Under the pieces are notes generated by a model. That model was not told the DNA's origin. It searched no databases and saw nothing but the letters and a program-made list of their open reading frames with translations. Source: Elysia marginata (taxonomy: Eukaryota; Mollusca; Gastropoda; Plakobranchidae). Taken from it: DNA of 45,596 bases. The DNA is taken from NCBI GenBank assembly GCA_019649035.1, contig BMAT01005044.1:318562-364157 (forward strand), given 5' to 3'. Shown here one piece after another: positions 13,337 to 25,808 of the stretch (position 1 is its first letter; every line of letters starts with the position of its first letter). The translations under genes were made by a program, and so were the position numbers.

Positions 13337-13367
<31 letters not shown>
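13337..13367. repeat. (ATC)n microsatellite
   Basis: Ten uninterrupted ATC units inside a pyrimidine-rich region (13206-13900) whose open frames are low-complexity artefacts. Confidence 0.95.
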
Positions 13368-13710
13368 ACTCTATTTTCTTCTTTTTGCCAATCTTTGGTT
13401 TTCCGTCAATATGTATGTCTATCAGTTTGCCTCTGTCTAGTTTCTCCATGTGCCTGCCAATTTCTCTCTCTATCTCTCTTTATTTTCTTTCATTATTTTC
13501 TATGATTTAGACATAATTGTGTGCACCTCAGACTCTCTTGCCCCATTAACTAATAATAATCATGTTTTCTATCTTTCATTACTCTCGTTTTTAATTTTTT
13601 CTTCAATTCTTACTTTCCAATATTCCGTTTCGAAATTCTTTTTTAATTACAATTTCGTAAAAGGCTGCTGTGAAGCAAACTTTTCTTTTTCACACTTCTT
13701 TCTTTGCCAA

Positions 13711-13870
13711 TCTCTCTCTCTCTCTCTCTCTCTCNNNNNNNNNNNNNNNNNNNNNNNNNNNNNNNNNNNNNNNNNNNNNNNNNNNNNNNNNNNNNNNNNN
13801 NNNNNNNNNNNNNNNNNNNNNNNNNNNNNNNNNNNNNNNNNNNNNNNNNNNNNNNNNNTCTCTTTCTCTC
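13711..13870. repeat. (TC)n microsatellite interrupted by an assembly gap
   Basis: TC repeat at 13711-13734, then 124 N at 13735-13858, then TC-rich sequence to about 13870. The gap lies inside the repeat, so its true length is unknown. Confidence 0.95.
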
Positions 13871-13932
13871 GCTCCTCTGTAACAACTTTGTCAGTTCCAT
13901 TAATTTTTTTTCGCGTAAGGTTTTACAGAGTA

Positions 13933-14170
13933 TACGAGGCTTGTCCAAAAATTTTCTAGCGCGCTTATCATTTTAGCGGCAATCATCAAACTTACTCACA
14001 GTCTTAGCTACTTTTCAGCATAGTCTCCGGCATAATTAGGAATTTCCATTTTCCGAGCGGTAAAAAAGTAAAAATTAACCGACCACCCTTCCGAAAGTGT
14101 CGTCAAATTCTTCAACCATTTTTCTACTTCGTCTCTGAGTTTTTTTTTTCCAAAAGCATCGTTAAAGAGA
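13933..14170 (-). pseudogene. mariner/Tc1-type transposase 3' fragment
   Basis: The minus strand carries RKMEIPNYAGDYAEK followed by a stop at 14008-14010. It resembles the C-terminus of mariner transposases (pattern KC...GDYxEK). A terminal-repeat-like string (reverse complement of 13935-13953, CGAGGCTTGTCCAAAAATT) follows next to a TATA-type target. Upstream, a frame with DEVEKWLKNL also fits the family (EEVK..V..WL). Frames are broken and the 5' part is missing, so it is a dead relic. Confidence 0.5.
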
Positions 14171-14589
14171 TACTTAATGGCTCATTCTGTGTGAACATAG
14201 TTGTCTAAAATATTTCATGTTGCATGCTGTCATCAAAGAAATGTTGGCGTAACTTTCAAAAATAGTACTTCATCTGCTCACAACCAACCTATCGAACTAA
14301 TAACCAACCAACTAATATAGTTATGGATCTATCAATCAAGATACCAACCAAAAAATGTATCAGTTAGTCTATTTGTTAACCAGTCAATCTTTATAATATC
14401 TAATAGGGGAAGGAAGCAGTTAACCAATGTTCTGACCATGTACTTAATTAACCAGTCGACACTTTGCGCGACCGATAAAAAGGAGAGAAAGAAATTCCCG
14501 TCTAATACTTAGTCGTATGACTCAATCAATCGAAGTTTCACCGCTCCTTGTTGAATCTTTTGTGAATGCTCTGTAAAACATTAACAACC

Positions 14590-14598
14590 CCCCCCCCC
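14590..14598. repeat. C homopolymer
   Basis: Run of about 11 C (14588-14598), one of several C/G runs in the window that coincide with uncertain assembly. Confidence 0.8.
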
Positions 14599-14696
14599 TC
14601 CAAACCCTAAACTTTTCTCTATAATAATGTTGTTATCGTGTTGTCAATCATATCGATATTTATCTTTTCACGTTCATAATTCACTATAAAACTCTC

Positions 14697-15195
14697 TCTA
14701 TCCCCCTTTCTGTCTTTTACACCTGTCTCACTCTCTTTCTGTCTCTCTTTCTCTCTGTCTGTCTTTTTCTCTCAATCGGCCTCTGCCTTTCTCTCTATCG
14801 GCCTCTGCCTTTCTCTCTGTCTTTTTCTTTATCTCTTTACATTCCGTCTTTTAAAATTATTTATCTGTTTATCGTTCTATCTATCTATTTATCGACCTAT
14901 CTATCTTTCGCCCAAAACTTATGAGTCATGTCAAGGCACAAAATTGATGTAAATATGAGAATTATCATGCTCCTAAAGTAGAAAACGCAACGAATTATGT
15001 TATTTTACCCTAAAACCTATATTATCTATCTATCTACCTATCTATCTATTTATCAGTCAATAGATGAACCTACTTTATCAATCTATCTACCTATCTATGT
15101 CTACATATTGATTGCTTGCCCACCTCTCTCTCTTTTCTCTCTCCCTCCCTGTCTCTCTCTCTATATATTTATCTATTTATTTATTTATCTAGTTT
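14697..15195. repeat. pyrimidine-rich and (CTAT)n low-complexity tract
   Basis: CTCT/TGTCTTT-rich sequence (14697-14840), CTAT tetranucleotide repeats (14878-14900, 15023-15053, 15080-15100) and TTTA repeats (15165-15190). Open frames here are translation of simple repeats. Confidence 0.85.
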
Positions 15196-18100
15196 GTCTG
15201 TACCCGTTTTTAGACACCTCATTAACAAAGGCAGTTCTTACTCCCAAAGCTTTAAGTGGTATTTGATCCACGACAGAAATTTATGGCCCGTTTTACACTC
15301 TCTTATGATATGAAAAGTTGCACCTTTCTGTGCGTTGTGTTGTTTCATTTAAGAGGTCATTCACTTAAAAAATGCAATAACGTTCAAGTTGACATTTTTA
15401 TAACGTTAAAATGCCGCTATGGTTTATAAATTGTCTGTTTAAGAAGTTTAAGTTTTAGCAATTGATAAGTAATTTGTCTGTTATTTATACCTTTATATCA
15501 CTATTTCCTCTTTACATACAAAACTTCTTTCTGTTGAAACTCTTTGATGGAAGCAGAAATGAAAACATTTGTTGAATTTAAGAAGCACTTTTTCCTTTAC
15601 TTTTTACGAAGAAATTTCTGAATAAACATTTTTGCTAAGTCACAATACCATGTTGCGAATACAAAACTATTTACTTTGTGTTTATTTTAAAAAGTACAAG
15701 AAACTCAATAGTGCCAAGTGCAGTCCCGCTTGTTTTCCCATACTATGAATCAGAACTGTTGTGCAGTATAATATATAAAGAGAATAATACTATTGGCCCG
15801 TATATTCTCTTCCACCTCTTTTAAAACATTGTTTGAACCCTGGAAATTTTATCATTCAATGAAAAAAATGATAAACTTACCCATTTTACCTTCGGCTTTT
15901 TTTTACTGATAAGAATGGGCAAGGAATAGCAGTTATAAGTTATAGAACAATACGCACTTAGCCAGCAAAATTCATCCAACTTTGTAGTTTAAATTCTTTT
16001 CCGAATTCCACACATGCTTAAGATTCTTTAAAATCATACACGTTGTAAATCTTTGTTTTCAACAAGAGGCATTCTGGCTATCTTAGGAACGCGCAATTGC
16101 CCGTGAAATCAACACTGCTTGATAAACAATAAAACAGGATGTGCGAATGTGGCAAAGCGCCACAACTCGAAGCTTGGGACAGTATACACGTAATGGTCTA
16201 TTTATCTAAGGTTCTTAAAGCATCTCTTTTGTTACCGCCTTTAGATCCTATCAGAAAAAAGCAGAGACGAGTGATCAATGTTATGACTGTTTATTACAGC
16301 TCCACTCGCACTAGCTAAATATTGGCGACAGGTGCGATGCAAATTTGATTTCGCACACAAAAGACTGCATGGTTTTGGATTTTACCTTTTAATGGAATTT
16401 TTATTTCTACAAATAATTTTATTGGCAGAAATTCGGAACAGACACATGTATTAGGAAAATTTTTTGGAGTGGTTAATTCGCAAAAAAAAATTCCTTCGAT
16501 GCTTTTTTTTTTGCTGTTTATTTTGGTTATTCGATTAAATGTAATCAGGAAAAAATGCGCAATGGTAAACCGCTCAATTTTTTGAAATCTTGAGCTTGAT
16601 AACGGATTTTTTTTTTTGCATTCTAAAATAACTTTGTGAAAATTAACCTCCGGTAAGTTTCCCAAAGTTTTGATCACTTTAACCATCGAACGCGTCTTGC
16701 AGCCCCAGTTAAAATCTCGTTAACTTTTTGTCATTCGATTTTTAAAAAAATGAGATATTGCTTTCAAGATCACATTGACATCATAAACTTAAGAATATGC
16801 GAAACGGGTGTTCTATGGTTGGGTTTCTTAAAAAGACAGATCTGATAACATTGATAACACGTTGATTATGGCTTTTGGTTATTAAGTTCGAGTAGGGAAA
16901 ATACACGAAACTAAGATGAAGCTGTTGAAAGGCGGATGCAACATAACTTAGCCTTTTCTTTCGAAACCAATTCAAAGAGCATGGGTCATTGCTCTTTAAA
17001 GAATCGAAACCCAAAATCAACGACAAAATATGTGCATTGAAGAGAGATGATTATTTCTATAGCGATGAACACATGCTTCTAAATAATGAGAACAAGAACT
17101 GGAGACACGAAATACATCTGTTGTCTACGCCAGAGATATTATCGAAAAATTAAAAAATTTTGTTATTGTGTTTCTTTGCATATGCATTTTACAATAACAA
17201 AAAGCTAAAGGACTTTTTGCTAAACTTTTACTCGAATCCAAACATTGAAAGCAGCTATTTGTTCCCCTAGTTTCTCTCTTCATTTTTCAAGAATGTTTCA
17301 TTTTGACTTTTAATATTATGTTGATTTTTCTTTATACTTTTTAATGGGCCTGCAAATATGACTATTCTATAAGAACAGTTAAAGGCACCGTACAACCTAG
17401 TATGGTTTTAGGAACAATGAAAGCAAGAAAAAACCAACAAAATAGACTTTAACAACTTTTCGAGAGAATGCGTCGATTTTTTTCTCATTATTTTGTTTCT
17501 CTATTAAAATATTTTTGGACCACCCAACTTGTAAATATGTGGAGAGCCTAGAATCTAGAAAATTAAGCTTTTATTGTAGCATATGCAAAAACAAAGCAAG
17601 TCTTTTATGCTATTCTTACAAAAAAAAAAATACAGAGGATAGAGAGGGGAGAGAGGGCGCTAATTTTATCGGTGACTTGTTCAACATTGCTGGGCACTCA
17701 AAGTTTGTGTGCTAAGGTTGGAAAAACTATGTCAACCCAAACAAAACGAATTGCTTCCGCATCTTTTAAATAAGCAAAGAACTTGCATTTATGCCAAATA
17801 GTTGTTATTGATGTTGTTGCAGCTGCCATTTATGCTGTTGTTGTTGATTGTGCTGCATTTGGTGTGAAGCCCAAGTCGACGATGACAGTGTAGGCCTACA
17901 AGCCCTACACACTGGATGTAAACTTTATATAGGCCACAATCTTGGCTCGGCATTGAATTTTGATTATGTCTGTCTGCTTTCCCAAATTGTGTATTGAGTT
18001 TTATTTTGACTTTTTATACACTCAAATTTGATCGATCAAACAGAACATCCCTGCTCATGTAAGTTTATGATTCCGGTGATTTGGCCACTTTCTAGATATT

Positions 18101-19280
18101 TTAAGCAGTGTTTTTAGGACTCTTTATGTGTCCTTTTCTTATAAATCTGGAGCACATTAAAAAGGCCATGAAACCAGCTGTGGGTAGATCTATGACACAT
18201 TCTTGTACTTATTTAACGATGGTTTAGCCGGCTCATCATTTTAAAATGTTTTCGAGTGCCACTCTGCCAAACAAAACTAGATATCTAGATTTCAAAAATA
18301 GTAGTGATAACTAGGGCACCAATTGTACCAGTTTGTTTTGATTTCGGATGACTGGCTTGATCACTGCTGCTGCGTAGATATCAATGTTTCTCGCGATACA
18401 CCATGCAGCCAATATTTGAACAGGAGGTTTTTTTGTCTGACGAAGGCGTAAAGCCGACAGCTCACTTGTTTCGTCACTATTTTTAGAGCTAAAATATATT
18501 CCTTACTTAAACAAATTTGACTAGCAGCCAATATTTGCCGAACATGTTACAACAATTGGGACTTCTTTTCAGAAACTTGGCCGCCTCAATAATTTTTTTT
18601 TGTCGATCTATGCTGAAAAGCCGATTATATTAATTTTTGTCTTGATAAACTTTTGCGTTATAAAATTGCTTGTAATTGGAGATCGATTACTGGTATTGAG
18701 ATTTGTATTGTATACTCCATAGTTATGTGTTTGGGGTCTTTTTAAGGTGATGCTAACTGACTCTTGTAACAGAAGTAGTCATTCTAGAAACCAGGGTTAC
18801 AAGACTTAGTATTTACATTAAATAAAACAGATCAAATGAGTCACATGATCAAACTTTCTCTTCACAAGTCTTTGATATTTTGACCAATGCATTTTCTGAC
18901 ATTCTAAACATTCTAAAAGCTAAATGAAATTCTGCAAGTTTTGCGAGAAGGAACTAGCAGATTATCACTGCTTTTGGTCTGAGAAAGGTTAAAAAAAGAA
19001 ATGAATTAACTTGTAAAATGCACCTTTTTATTTTAAAGTTTACAATATTCGATTCATTCGCACTGGTCCCGTACCCCTAGAGAAAAAGCAAGTGAACGAG
19101 TTTTGACATGGGTGAGTACGCTGCAGGAGCTGGCTACCCACACACTCCTCAGTTCGCACATTGTACTAGTAAAATGTTGTATACAAGAGTACATTTCTGA
19201 CGATGAAACGATGAAGCGCACTGCACAGTATAAGCACTTAAAAAGACATTACAACTTGTTATCGATTTAGGACAAAGAAG
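15196..19280. other. AT-rich intergenic, nothing recognised
   Basis: Includes a 123-codon minus open frame (16315-16686) with Lys/Ile/Phe-rich composition typical of chance frames in AT-rich DNA, a TTG-rich stretch near 17800-17870, and two copies of GCAGCCAATATTTG about 120 bases apart (near 18405 and 18524). Confidence 0.55.
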
Positions 19281-19925
19281 CAATCAGCGCTGCCAACGAG
19301 GAAGTGTAAATTATTGATGATTACAAATATCTTGGCCTTACCATAGATAATTAATTTTTATTGTATTTCAACTTGTATACTGGAAGTATCATTCAATACC
19401 AGAGGCCACTTTCTTAGGAAACTGAGTGTCTTTCAAGTAGACAGTAACTTATTATGTTTGTTCTATAAAACAATAATTGATAGCATGATCACTTTGGCCG
19501 TGATATGCTGGGTTGGCAATTCAAGGGAAAGCAAGAAATCCAAAATAAAGAAATTTATAAAACGAGCTTGGAAAATCGCAAGAAATTCTGAAGTTTTTTT
19601 TGTTGTTGTTTTTTTTTTTTTGCCATTTCAGTGTTATATATTATAAATTACCAGAAAAAGTGACCGATCCCATCCATTTTCAATTAAATAAGATACTCCC
19701 CACGAACCTTGAGACTTATAATCATCAAATGTAAACGAGAACGATATCGCAGACTCCACTTGCCTGATGCTATGAAATATTCCTAACTGCCTTAATACTG
19801 TTGTATATTTTTAGTATACAATATTTTTCTTTTTTTCCCCAATTGGCTGTAAATGTTTATTTTGTTACTGTACTTTAAATCACACAAATGAGCCTTTAAA
19901 AGGTCATATTGAATCTGAATCACAT
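19281..19925 (+). pseudogene. LINE reverse-transcriptase C-terminal relic with 3' tail
   Basis: The plus strand reads DDYKYLGLTID (near 19316), FLRKLSVFQVDSNLLCLFYK (near 19411), then SMITLAVICWVGN, KIKKFIKRAWKI and, after breaks, KCKRERYRRLHLPDAM (near 19726). This order matches the end of the reverse-transcriptase/post-RT region of Rex/L2/CR1-like non-LTR elements (YLG, FLRKLRSF, SVLTFSL.CWFG). Internal stops are present. The 3' end at ATTGAATCTGAATC (about 19908-19921) resembles a short tandem LINE tail. The element is dead and 5'-truncated. Confidence 0.75.
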
Positions 19926-20379
19926 AATAGCTGTTAAAAGAAGCGATCCTTTATTTTCATTAAAAATGACTTTCTATACAGCATTGCAGGTGAAAGCGTG
20001 AAAAGGCAAAATTCTCGATCGTTAAAGAAGTCCGCTTGTCATTTTGACCTGTATGTCTGAGATGATTGTAAAGTCATGTTTTTGTTACAGATAAATTTAG
20101 TGGCTATTACATGAATATTTCCATAAAATATGGTTTGCAAACATAAAAGCTTTCAAAATGTTTTTTTCAATTTTTTTTTTTTGTAAATGAGGCATTCCCA
20201 AAAGTTGGTCCATGAAACATGGACATTGAGGTGAAAAAATTAAACTACCCCAAAGCACTTTAAATTGGGTCTATGGTATAGAGAAATTATCTATCTTAAC
20301 TAATGTGAAAGAAAAAAGATAAAAAATTTTACCCTTCTAAAGGTAAAAGCCGTTATAGTTACAGCTCCCTTCATATTGA

Positions 20380-21500
20380 GGACATAACGATTCACTCCGA
20401 TAGAAGTTTATAACTCTAAAAGTATGCATGTTTTATGGGATATTTGTAATTTCTTTGTGATAAATTTATGTTTTCAAAGGTCTAGAGGGACAATTTTGAT
20501 AAAACACGGTATATTTTCCCTTTTTTCCATAATTTAAACACGTATCATATTGAGGACATAACGTTCACTACAAATATAACTACTAAAAGAAAAAAAACCA
20601 CCAAGTTCTCTTTAAAAAATCTAGAACTAGATTTAGTTCTTATCATACACAGTATAAGCCTTGAATCTACTCTCTTATAAACATTGTCGATACATTTTTA
20701 CACACAACTGCTACTTAAAATCTCAGGTTATTTATTTGGACATAACACTCACTCCGTAAAGTTTTCGTTAGATCTATATTTTCAAACCTAGATCTAGTTC
20801 CAGAAATACACATTTTCCTATTCTATATACCCTAAGAACAACTTTTTTTGATAAATTTACTTCATTTTGTGTTAATAGGCTTATATTAATTGAAAAATGC
20901 TATTGCAGTCTGGACATAACGTTCACTACAAAGAAAAATTGTTGTGAATTTTCTTTGTTCTTATTCCCATGATTTTAGACAAACTCAGCATGAAAATGAT
21001 TGTAGTTTAAGAATCTATAGGACAGGTGGAAGTTTCTACAAAAAAATGTGATGCTGCAGCCATTCTTTCACTAAATGTAGCTTCAACAGTTTTAGGACAT
21101 AACGCAGTTTTGCGGACATAACGCCACTCCAAACATTCACTCCGATAGATCTAATCGCTTGCTCTGAAAATTTGCTGTGATTAGGCTTATAGGGTCAACA
21201 TTTTCAAATGTAAAACCAAATTGTGTACTGAATTAAGCTATAAAGAGATTTATGGTTGTACCAAATATTAAAATATTTATAATTGTTGAGGACATAACAC
21301 TTCACAACAATTGTTGCTTGAATCAAAAACCACCGATTTTCTTGACGAGAGTTACTCTTCTAAAGCTGATGAGTGTCCAGTTTCAATCCCAAAAAGTTGC
21401 TTTTTTTGAAACATTGCCTGTGGTAATTGAATTAACAGTAAAAACTAACATTTTCGTTTGTGTTTGTAGATCTAGCATTTTCACAACAAGCGTTATGTCC
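20380..21500. repeat. diverged tandem array with conserved GGACATAACG box every ~180 bp
   Basis: The box GGACATAAC(G/A) occurs at 20380, 20554, 20738, 20912, 21095 (with an extra copy at 21114) and 21290, and inverted at 21491-21500. Spacings are 174, 184, 174, 183 and 195. Boxes alternate: type A is followed by TCACTCCG (20380, 20738, 21114 region) and type B by TTCACTACAAA or a variant (20554, 20912, 21290), giving a ~358-bp A+B period. Sequence between boxes is strongly diverged, with only scraps such as GATAAATTTA and TTAGGCTTATA shared. It looks like an old satellite-type array in which one box is better preserved. No function is known to me. Confidence 0.75.
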
Positions 21501-24037
21501 GCTAGACCTAAGCAAATCTAGACGGTGCACTTCTTTGAACGAAGAGATTGACGTACTTTTTTCAGTATAGGTCTATCAGACCTCCTGCAGTTAAAATTCA
21601 TCGCCAAAAACTGTAAGGTTGAATCGGGAAGAAAGTCATTTGAAAGGTAAAGTAGGTCACTAAAAGTGTCCACTTTTTAAAGCCTAGAAAACACGTCTTT
21701 TTTCAACAAAACCAAGAACTACACAAAAGCGTGCGATACGATACGGATAAAATTATCTATAGTATCTCTTTAATCATTTCTCAACATGAAACAAGCTTTT
21801 ATCATGGGAAAAAGCTAAATTTAGACCTATCTTTATTGGGTTGAAGAAGACATGGTATAAACTGGACGAACTTTTGGGACAGCCTCAAATTGTTACCATG
21901 ACTTTCTAGCCTCTCCCACGTATTACAAATCGTTATTAAATCTGTGTCGACGAGAAAAATATTTTTAGAATAGCTGATGTATGTGAAACACATAGAACAA
22001 TTGCAAAACTCTGAAAAAAGCTTAAGAACACAAAAACAAATCCACGATGTTAAAAATAGATAAAATGAATACCACTCAAGTGTTTTCATTACTTTAATGT
22101 TTGAACACATCAAAAGCTTTCCACCAGTGAGAAATCTTTTCACAAACCTCTTTAAGGAAGCGATTTATACAAATACCGAAAACCACAATAAATTAAAAAA
22201 AAAGATTTTCACAAACCAAAAACCAACCACAGCAACGCAAAGCAGTAAAAAAGAAAAGTTTATTGTATTTACAATGAACTCATAACGAACTTGTTTTTGT
22301 GTGACTGGGATAAAACAGAAAAATATTTATAAAATAACCTCCTTCGAAATCACCTGTAAAAATATTGTTATTATAGCCAAACTTAAATCAACACCTAGAG
22401 GAAAGAAGAAACAAGTCACAACACCTAAGGCTCATCTGTCATTAAACAGGAACTCGTATTGATAATAAAGAGCACGACTTAAAGACGTTATATTATAGCA
22501 TCGTGTAGACTAATGCATTCACGTTCTAGCGTTTCCAGGAATTTGACTATGAAAATTGGAAAAAAATACGCATTCATGTTAAGCTTTTTTAAACTAAGAG
22601 CTTCACTGCGGAAAACTTTCTAATTCTTTGAATAACTAGTTGTGGCTTCACGTGCGCCGCAACGGGAATGGGTTGAGTGGTAGAAAAGTGTATATAATAC
22701 CGCCTTAGTTCTTCAAACTCTCCCTTTAGTCATATCTTCCCTGATCTCGTTCAACCCCGCCCTCTTCTCCGTCTCTTTTTCTCACCCCAAAGCCTTTTCC
22801 TCTCCGTCCTGACCTCGACACTCCTCTCTCCTTCCCACCCACCCCCACAAAAAACCTGGTCTCACTCTTTATCAAAATTAAAAATTGTCATTAAGCCTGA
22901 CGCCTCATATGAGATTCCAATTGAAAAGAAGAAGTGTGCAGTGTTTTTAATTCATAAAACCTATCACTGCTTGAAGCCTAACATTAGTTTACAGTTTACA
23001 CACGCTTTTTTTCCAAAGAAAAAAGTTGATGTAGGTCTAGATTCTTGTTTATCATTGCCACCAATCCTATCGCCTTTTCTTTCAAGCCTAAAAACATAAA
23101 TATTATTGAAGACTTTCATCAATAAATGCTATTATGTTCCCAAGGGTAAGCGCGCGAAACATGCAAAATGTTAAGCTAAAATGTACACATTTTTATCAAA
23201 AAAATTATTTTTTGCATCCGCGTGACGCGCAAAGTATGACGTAATGACCACACTATGATGTTTCATCAAGGTTAGCTCTTGATTTCGTGGAACTCTGAAT
23301 GTTTAAACTGACTAAAAGTTTACCTCGATCGTTTTAAATCTTACTTTAGTGGCCTATGACACTCTGGATCCGCAATGGTTCTGAAATTTAAACTTTACAA
23401 TTACAACCTCTATCGCCTTTCTCCTTTGTTTGGCATGAAAGGGAAAAATTATTAGGCATTTCAAGCAAAACACTCTTCAGATAAGATAAGATTCATAGCA
23501 TATTACAGTGGCAATTGAAAATAGACCACTTTTGACAAAAAATTCGCACCCATATCATAGGCCAGTAGCATTTAAGACTGTGCGTTTTGTCGTTTCGTCG
23601 TCCATCGCAGACTTAACAAACACACACATACAAAAAGAAAACAGACTTTTAATTTTTATAAACTATAGGCTGTCGAGGAAATTATCCTTTTAAGAAAAGA
23701 TTTCTCGACAGACAGTCATTAACACTGACCCTGCCTTACCTTAATAGAAATTAAACATTTTATTTATTACTCATCAACAAAGAAGTCCACTGTCTGATTA
23801 GTTTTTGTTTTCACGCATGATGGACATCTCTATTCAAACCAGAAGAAAAACAAACAGCCACAAAGCGAATAATTTGGAACTAATTTTTGGTATTTACATT
23901 TGTCAAACGGTAGAAATAATTAGCCTGTTTGTGCATTATCACTTTTATGGCCTGGAAAAACTTTGTCACCATGAAATTGTTGTTGTTGAAAGAAAAAAAT
24001 AAAACAGAAAGGAAAAAAGTAAAAGCAAAAAATTAAA
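21501..24037. other. AT-rich intergenic, nothing recognised
   Basis: No coding homology. A pyrimidine-rich stretch (CTCTTCTCCGTCTC type) lies at about 22720-22860. Confidence 0.55.
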
Positions 24038-24123
<86 letters not shown>

Positions 24124-24131
24124 CTCTCTCT
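24038..24131. repeat. (TC)n microsatellite
   Basis: About 94 bases of TC repeat with a few TTC and CGCTCTCG interruptions, downstream of the T-box gene's 3' end. Confidence 0.95.
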
Positions 24132-24768
24132 TTACTCATGTTTAATTCTTGAGTAAAGCTAAATTTTTTTTCAATATTTCACAGCCTATTTAGCATATAT
24201 TTATCCTGGCTTTTTTCACCCACATCCAAACTTGGGTTTCCAACTAGCGAACCTGGTAGACAATAAAAAAGGCTAATTATGGAACACTTCTACCTTTCTA
24301 CCTTAGTGATAATAAAGTTCACACAAGTCAGCTGATACAAGTGAGTTCAATATGATAATCGCTTTTATTAACTTTCAATTCGTATATTAACTTTTTCTAC
24401 CATATCTGTCCTAATAACAACAATCGTACTTTAGTGAAGCCAATTTAAAATAAAAATTTTGTTTTTCCTTATGACTGCTTTTCTCCCTGTTTTGATATCT
24501 TTATTGTTTTTTCCAAATCTGTCTGTTAAACTTAAGACAATGAGGTGAGATGATAGTTTCATAACGAAGTATGTAGCCTGCAAGTTATTGGTTTTTTAAT
24601 ACTTTGAGGAAAATTCTTTTACAAGCTCAAATTCAACATAGATGCTTATCCCAGGGTTTTAAGCCTATAATGTAAGTAGAATGTGCTTATGAAGTTTGAG
24701 AGAACAGAAAGGTATCGAGAGTTAAGTGGATGCTTTGAAGAAACTGTAGGGCAAAGAACAGCAGCTAT
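24132..24768. other. 3' UTR / immediate downstream flank of the T-box gene
   Basis: Follows the TAA stop on the minus strand and contains two AATAAA candidates (near 24500 and 24363). No other feature is recognised. Confidence 0.5.
24500..24505 (-). promoter_or_regulatory. candidate polyadenylation signal of the T-box gene
   Basis: AATAAA reads on the minus strand about 265 bases after the stop codon. A second AATAAA lies near 24363-24368. Both are plausible for a short 3' UTR, but in an AT-rich background this motif is common, so the real 3' end is unknown. Confidence 0.3.
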
Positions 24769-25808
24769 TTAGAGTATGCTTTGCTCATCTCCCTTTCCGA
24801 TGTCTCTTTCTTTCTTTTCAACATTTTGGGTTTTCCCCGAATGAATCTTTATTTTTTCATCAATGTCAAGGTTGTTCTGCTGTTTGTTGAAACGTCGGCT
24901 ATGGTTAGAGTAAGAACATGGGCCAACTCCCTGAAAGGGAAACAAATTTTGATGGAAAAGATGGGAACCAAGAAGCGAGAAGCGTTCTTGTAAATACGAA
25001 GGAGATATTGCATGAGGGGAGGTGTCCTCGGGAGCTAGACCACAGGCTTGTAGTAGTTGGTGATGTTGAAGGACCATGTTCACAGATGGAGAAGAAAGGA
25101 CTGTTGGTAAATGGTATTGCGGGGCTTGGTCGCCGATGCCCAACTGCGCTGCTGCGGCCGTTGCTGAGCGAAGATACAGCTGCAGCTGAGCGTGAGCGTA
25201 CCCGAGATGCACACGATGTGGGGTAGCCAATGGGAAGGCTTCATGTGGAGGAGACGGGAGCATGGACATAAGTGTATCTTTTTCTGACCTTTGTTGTGGT
25301 GAGGAAAGAGGTTTTGAATGATCGTTGAGCATTGCGCTTACAGGAAACGACAACGTGGGCTGGGCATTGGCTGATGATACAGGCTTTGCGGATTCAGGTG
25401 TTTTAGATAGAGATAGTGAAGAACAAGAGTTATCAGAATGTTTGGTTGGCTTACTATCATCTGTAACTGAGGATGACGAAATGTTTGTGGATTCTTCATT
25501 TTTTAGGTTTGACTTAGTCGGTGACGGTGGTCTTGATAGCGCAGTACTAGGGGCTGCAGCTGTTGTCGAAGAAGACATGGCAGAATTTCTGATATGCGTA
25601 GAGGAATCAGGAGACATGCGGCCCGTATCAGGCACAGATTTTCTCCGCTTTGCGCTTTCAACGGGGCTGTGATCGTCACGAGATTCCTCCGTGTGATCGC
25701 TACTCCGACGTTTGCGTCCCGTTTCGAGATGCTGCGATGTTTGACTGTGATGCGCTGCCGAAATGTGGTGCAGAAGAGACGTCGCCGGAGAAGACTCGAG
25801 GCAGCCGT
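24769..25808 (-). CDS. Tbx2/3: Tbx2/3 terminal coding exon 7 (C-terminal regulatory region)
   Basis: This 1040-nt exon encodes residues 418-762 and the TAA stop. The acceptor is CCCCCATTTGCAG, and the first two bases complete Asp417. It contains basic clusters GRKRRSS (447-453) and KRRK (470-473), consistent with nuclear localisation. These are followed by Ser/Thr/Pro-rich sequence (residues about 480-580), [12 protein letters not shown], a Leu/Ala segment ([20 protein letters not shown]) and [20 protein letters not shown]. The last ~50 residues are Asn/Lys-rich and unlike the rest, so an unrecognised splice near LFPFQGVG is possible, though no good donor was seen. No strong match to a named repression motif was found. 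Confidence 0.87.

Noticed and set aside
13206-13976. Several overlapping Ser/Leu-rich open frames
   Set aside because: Translations of CT/TCT simple repeats and of the N gap; no biological signal.
16315-16686. 123-codon minus-strand open frame
   Set aside because: Lys/Ile/Phe/Asn-rich product from AT-rich DNA, no motif, no splice context, homopolymer-driven stretches.
25325-25672. 115-codon plus-strand open frame
   Set aside because: Antisense shadow of the last T-box exon.
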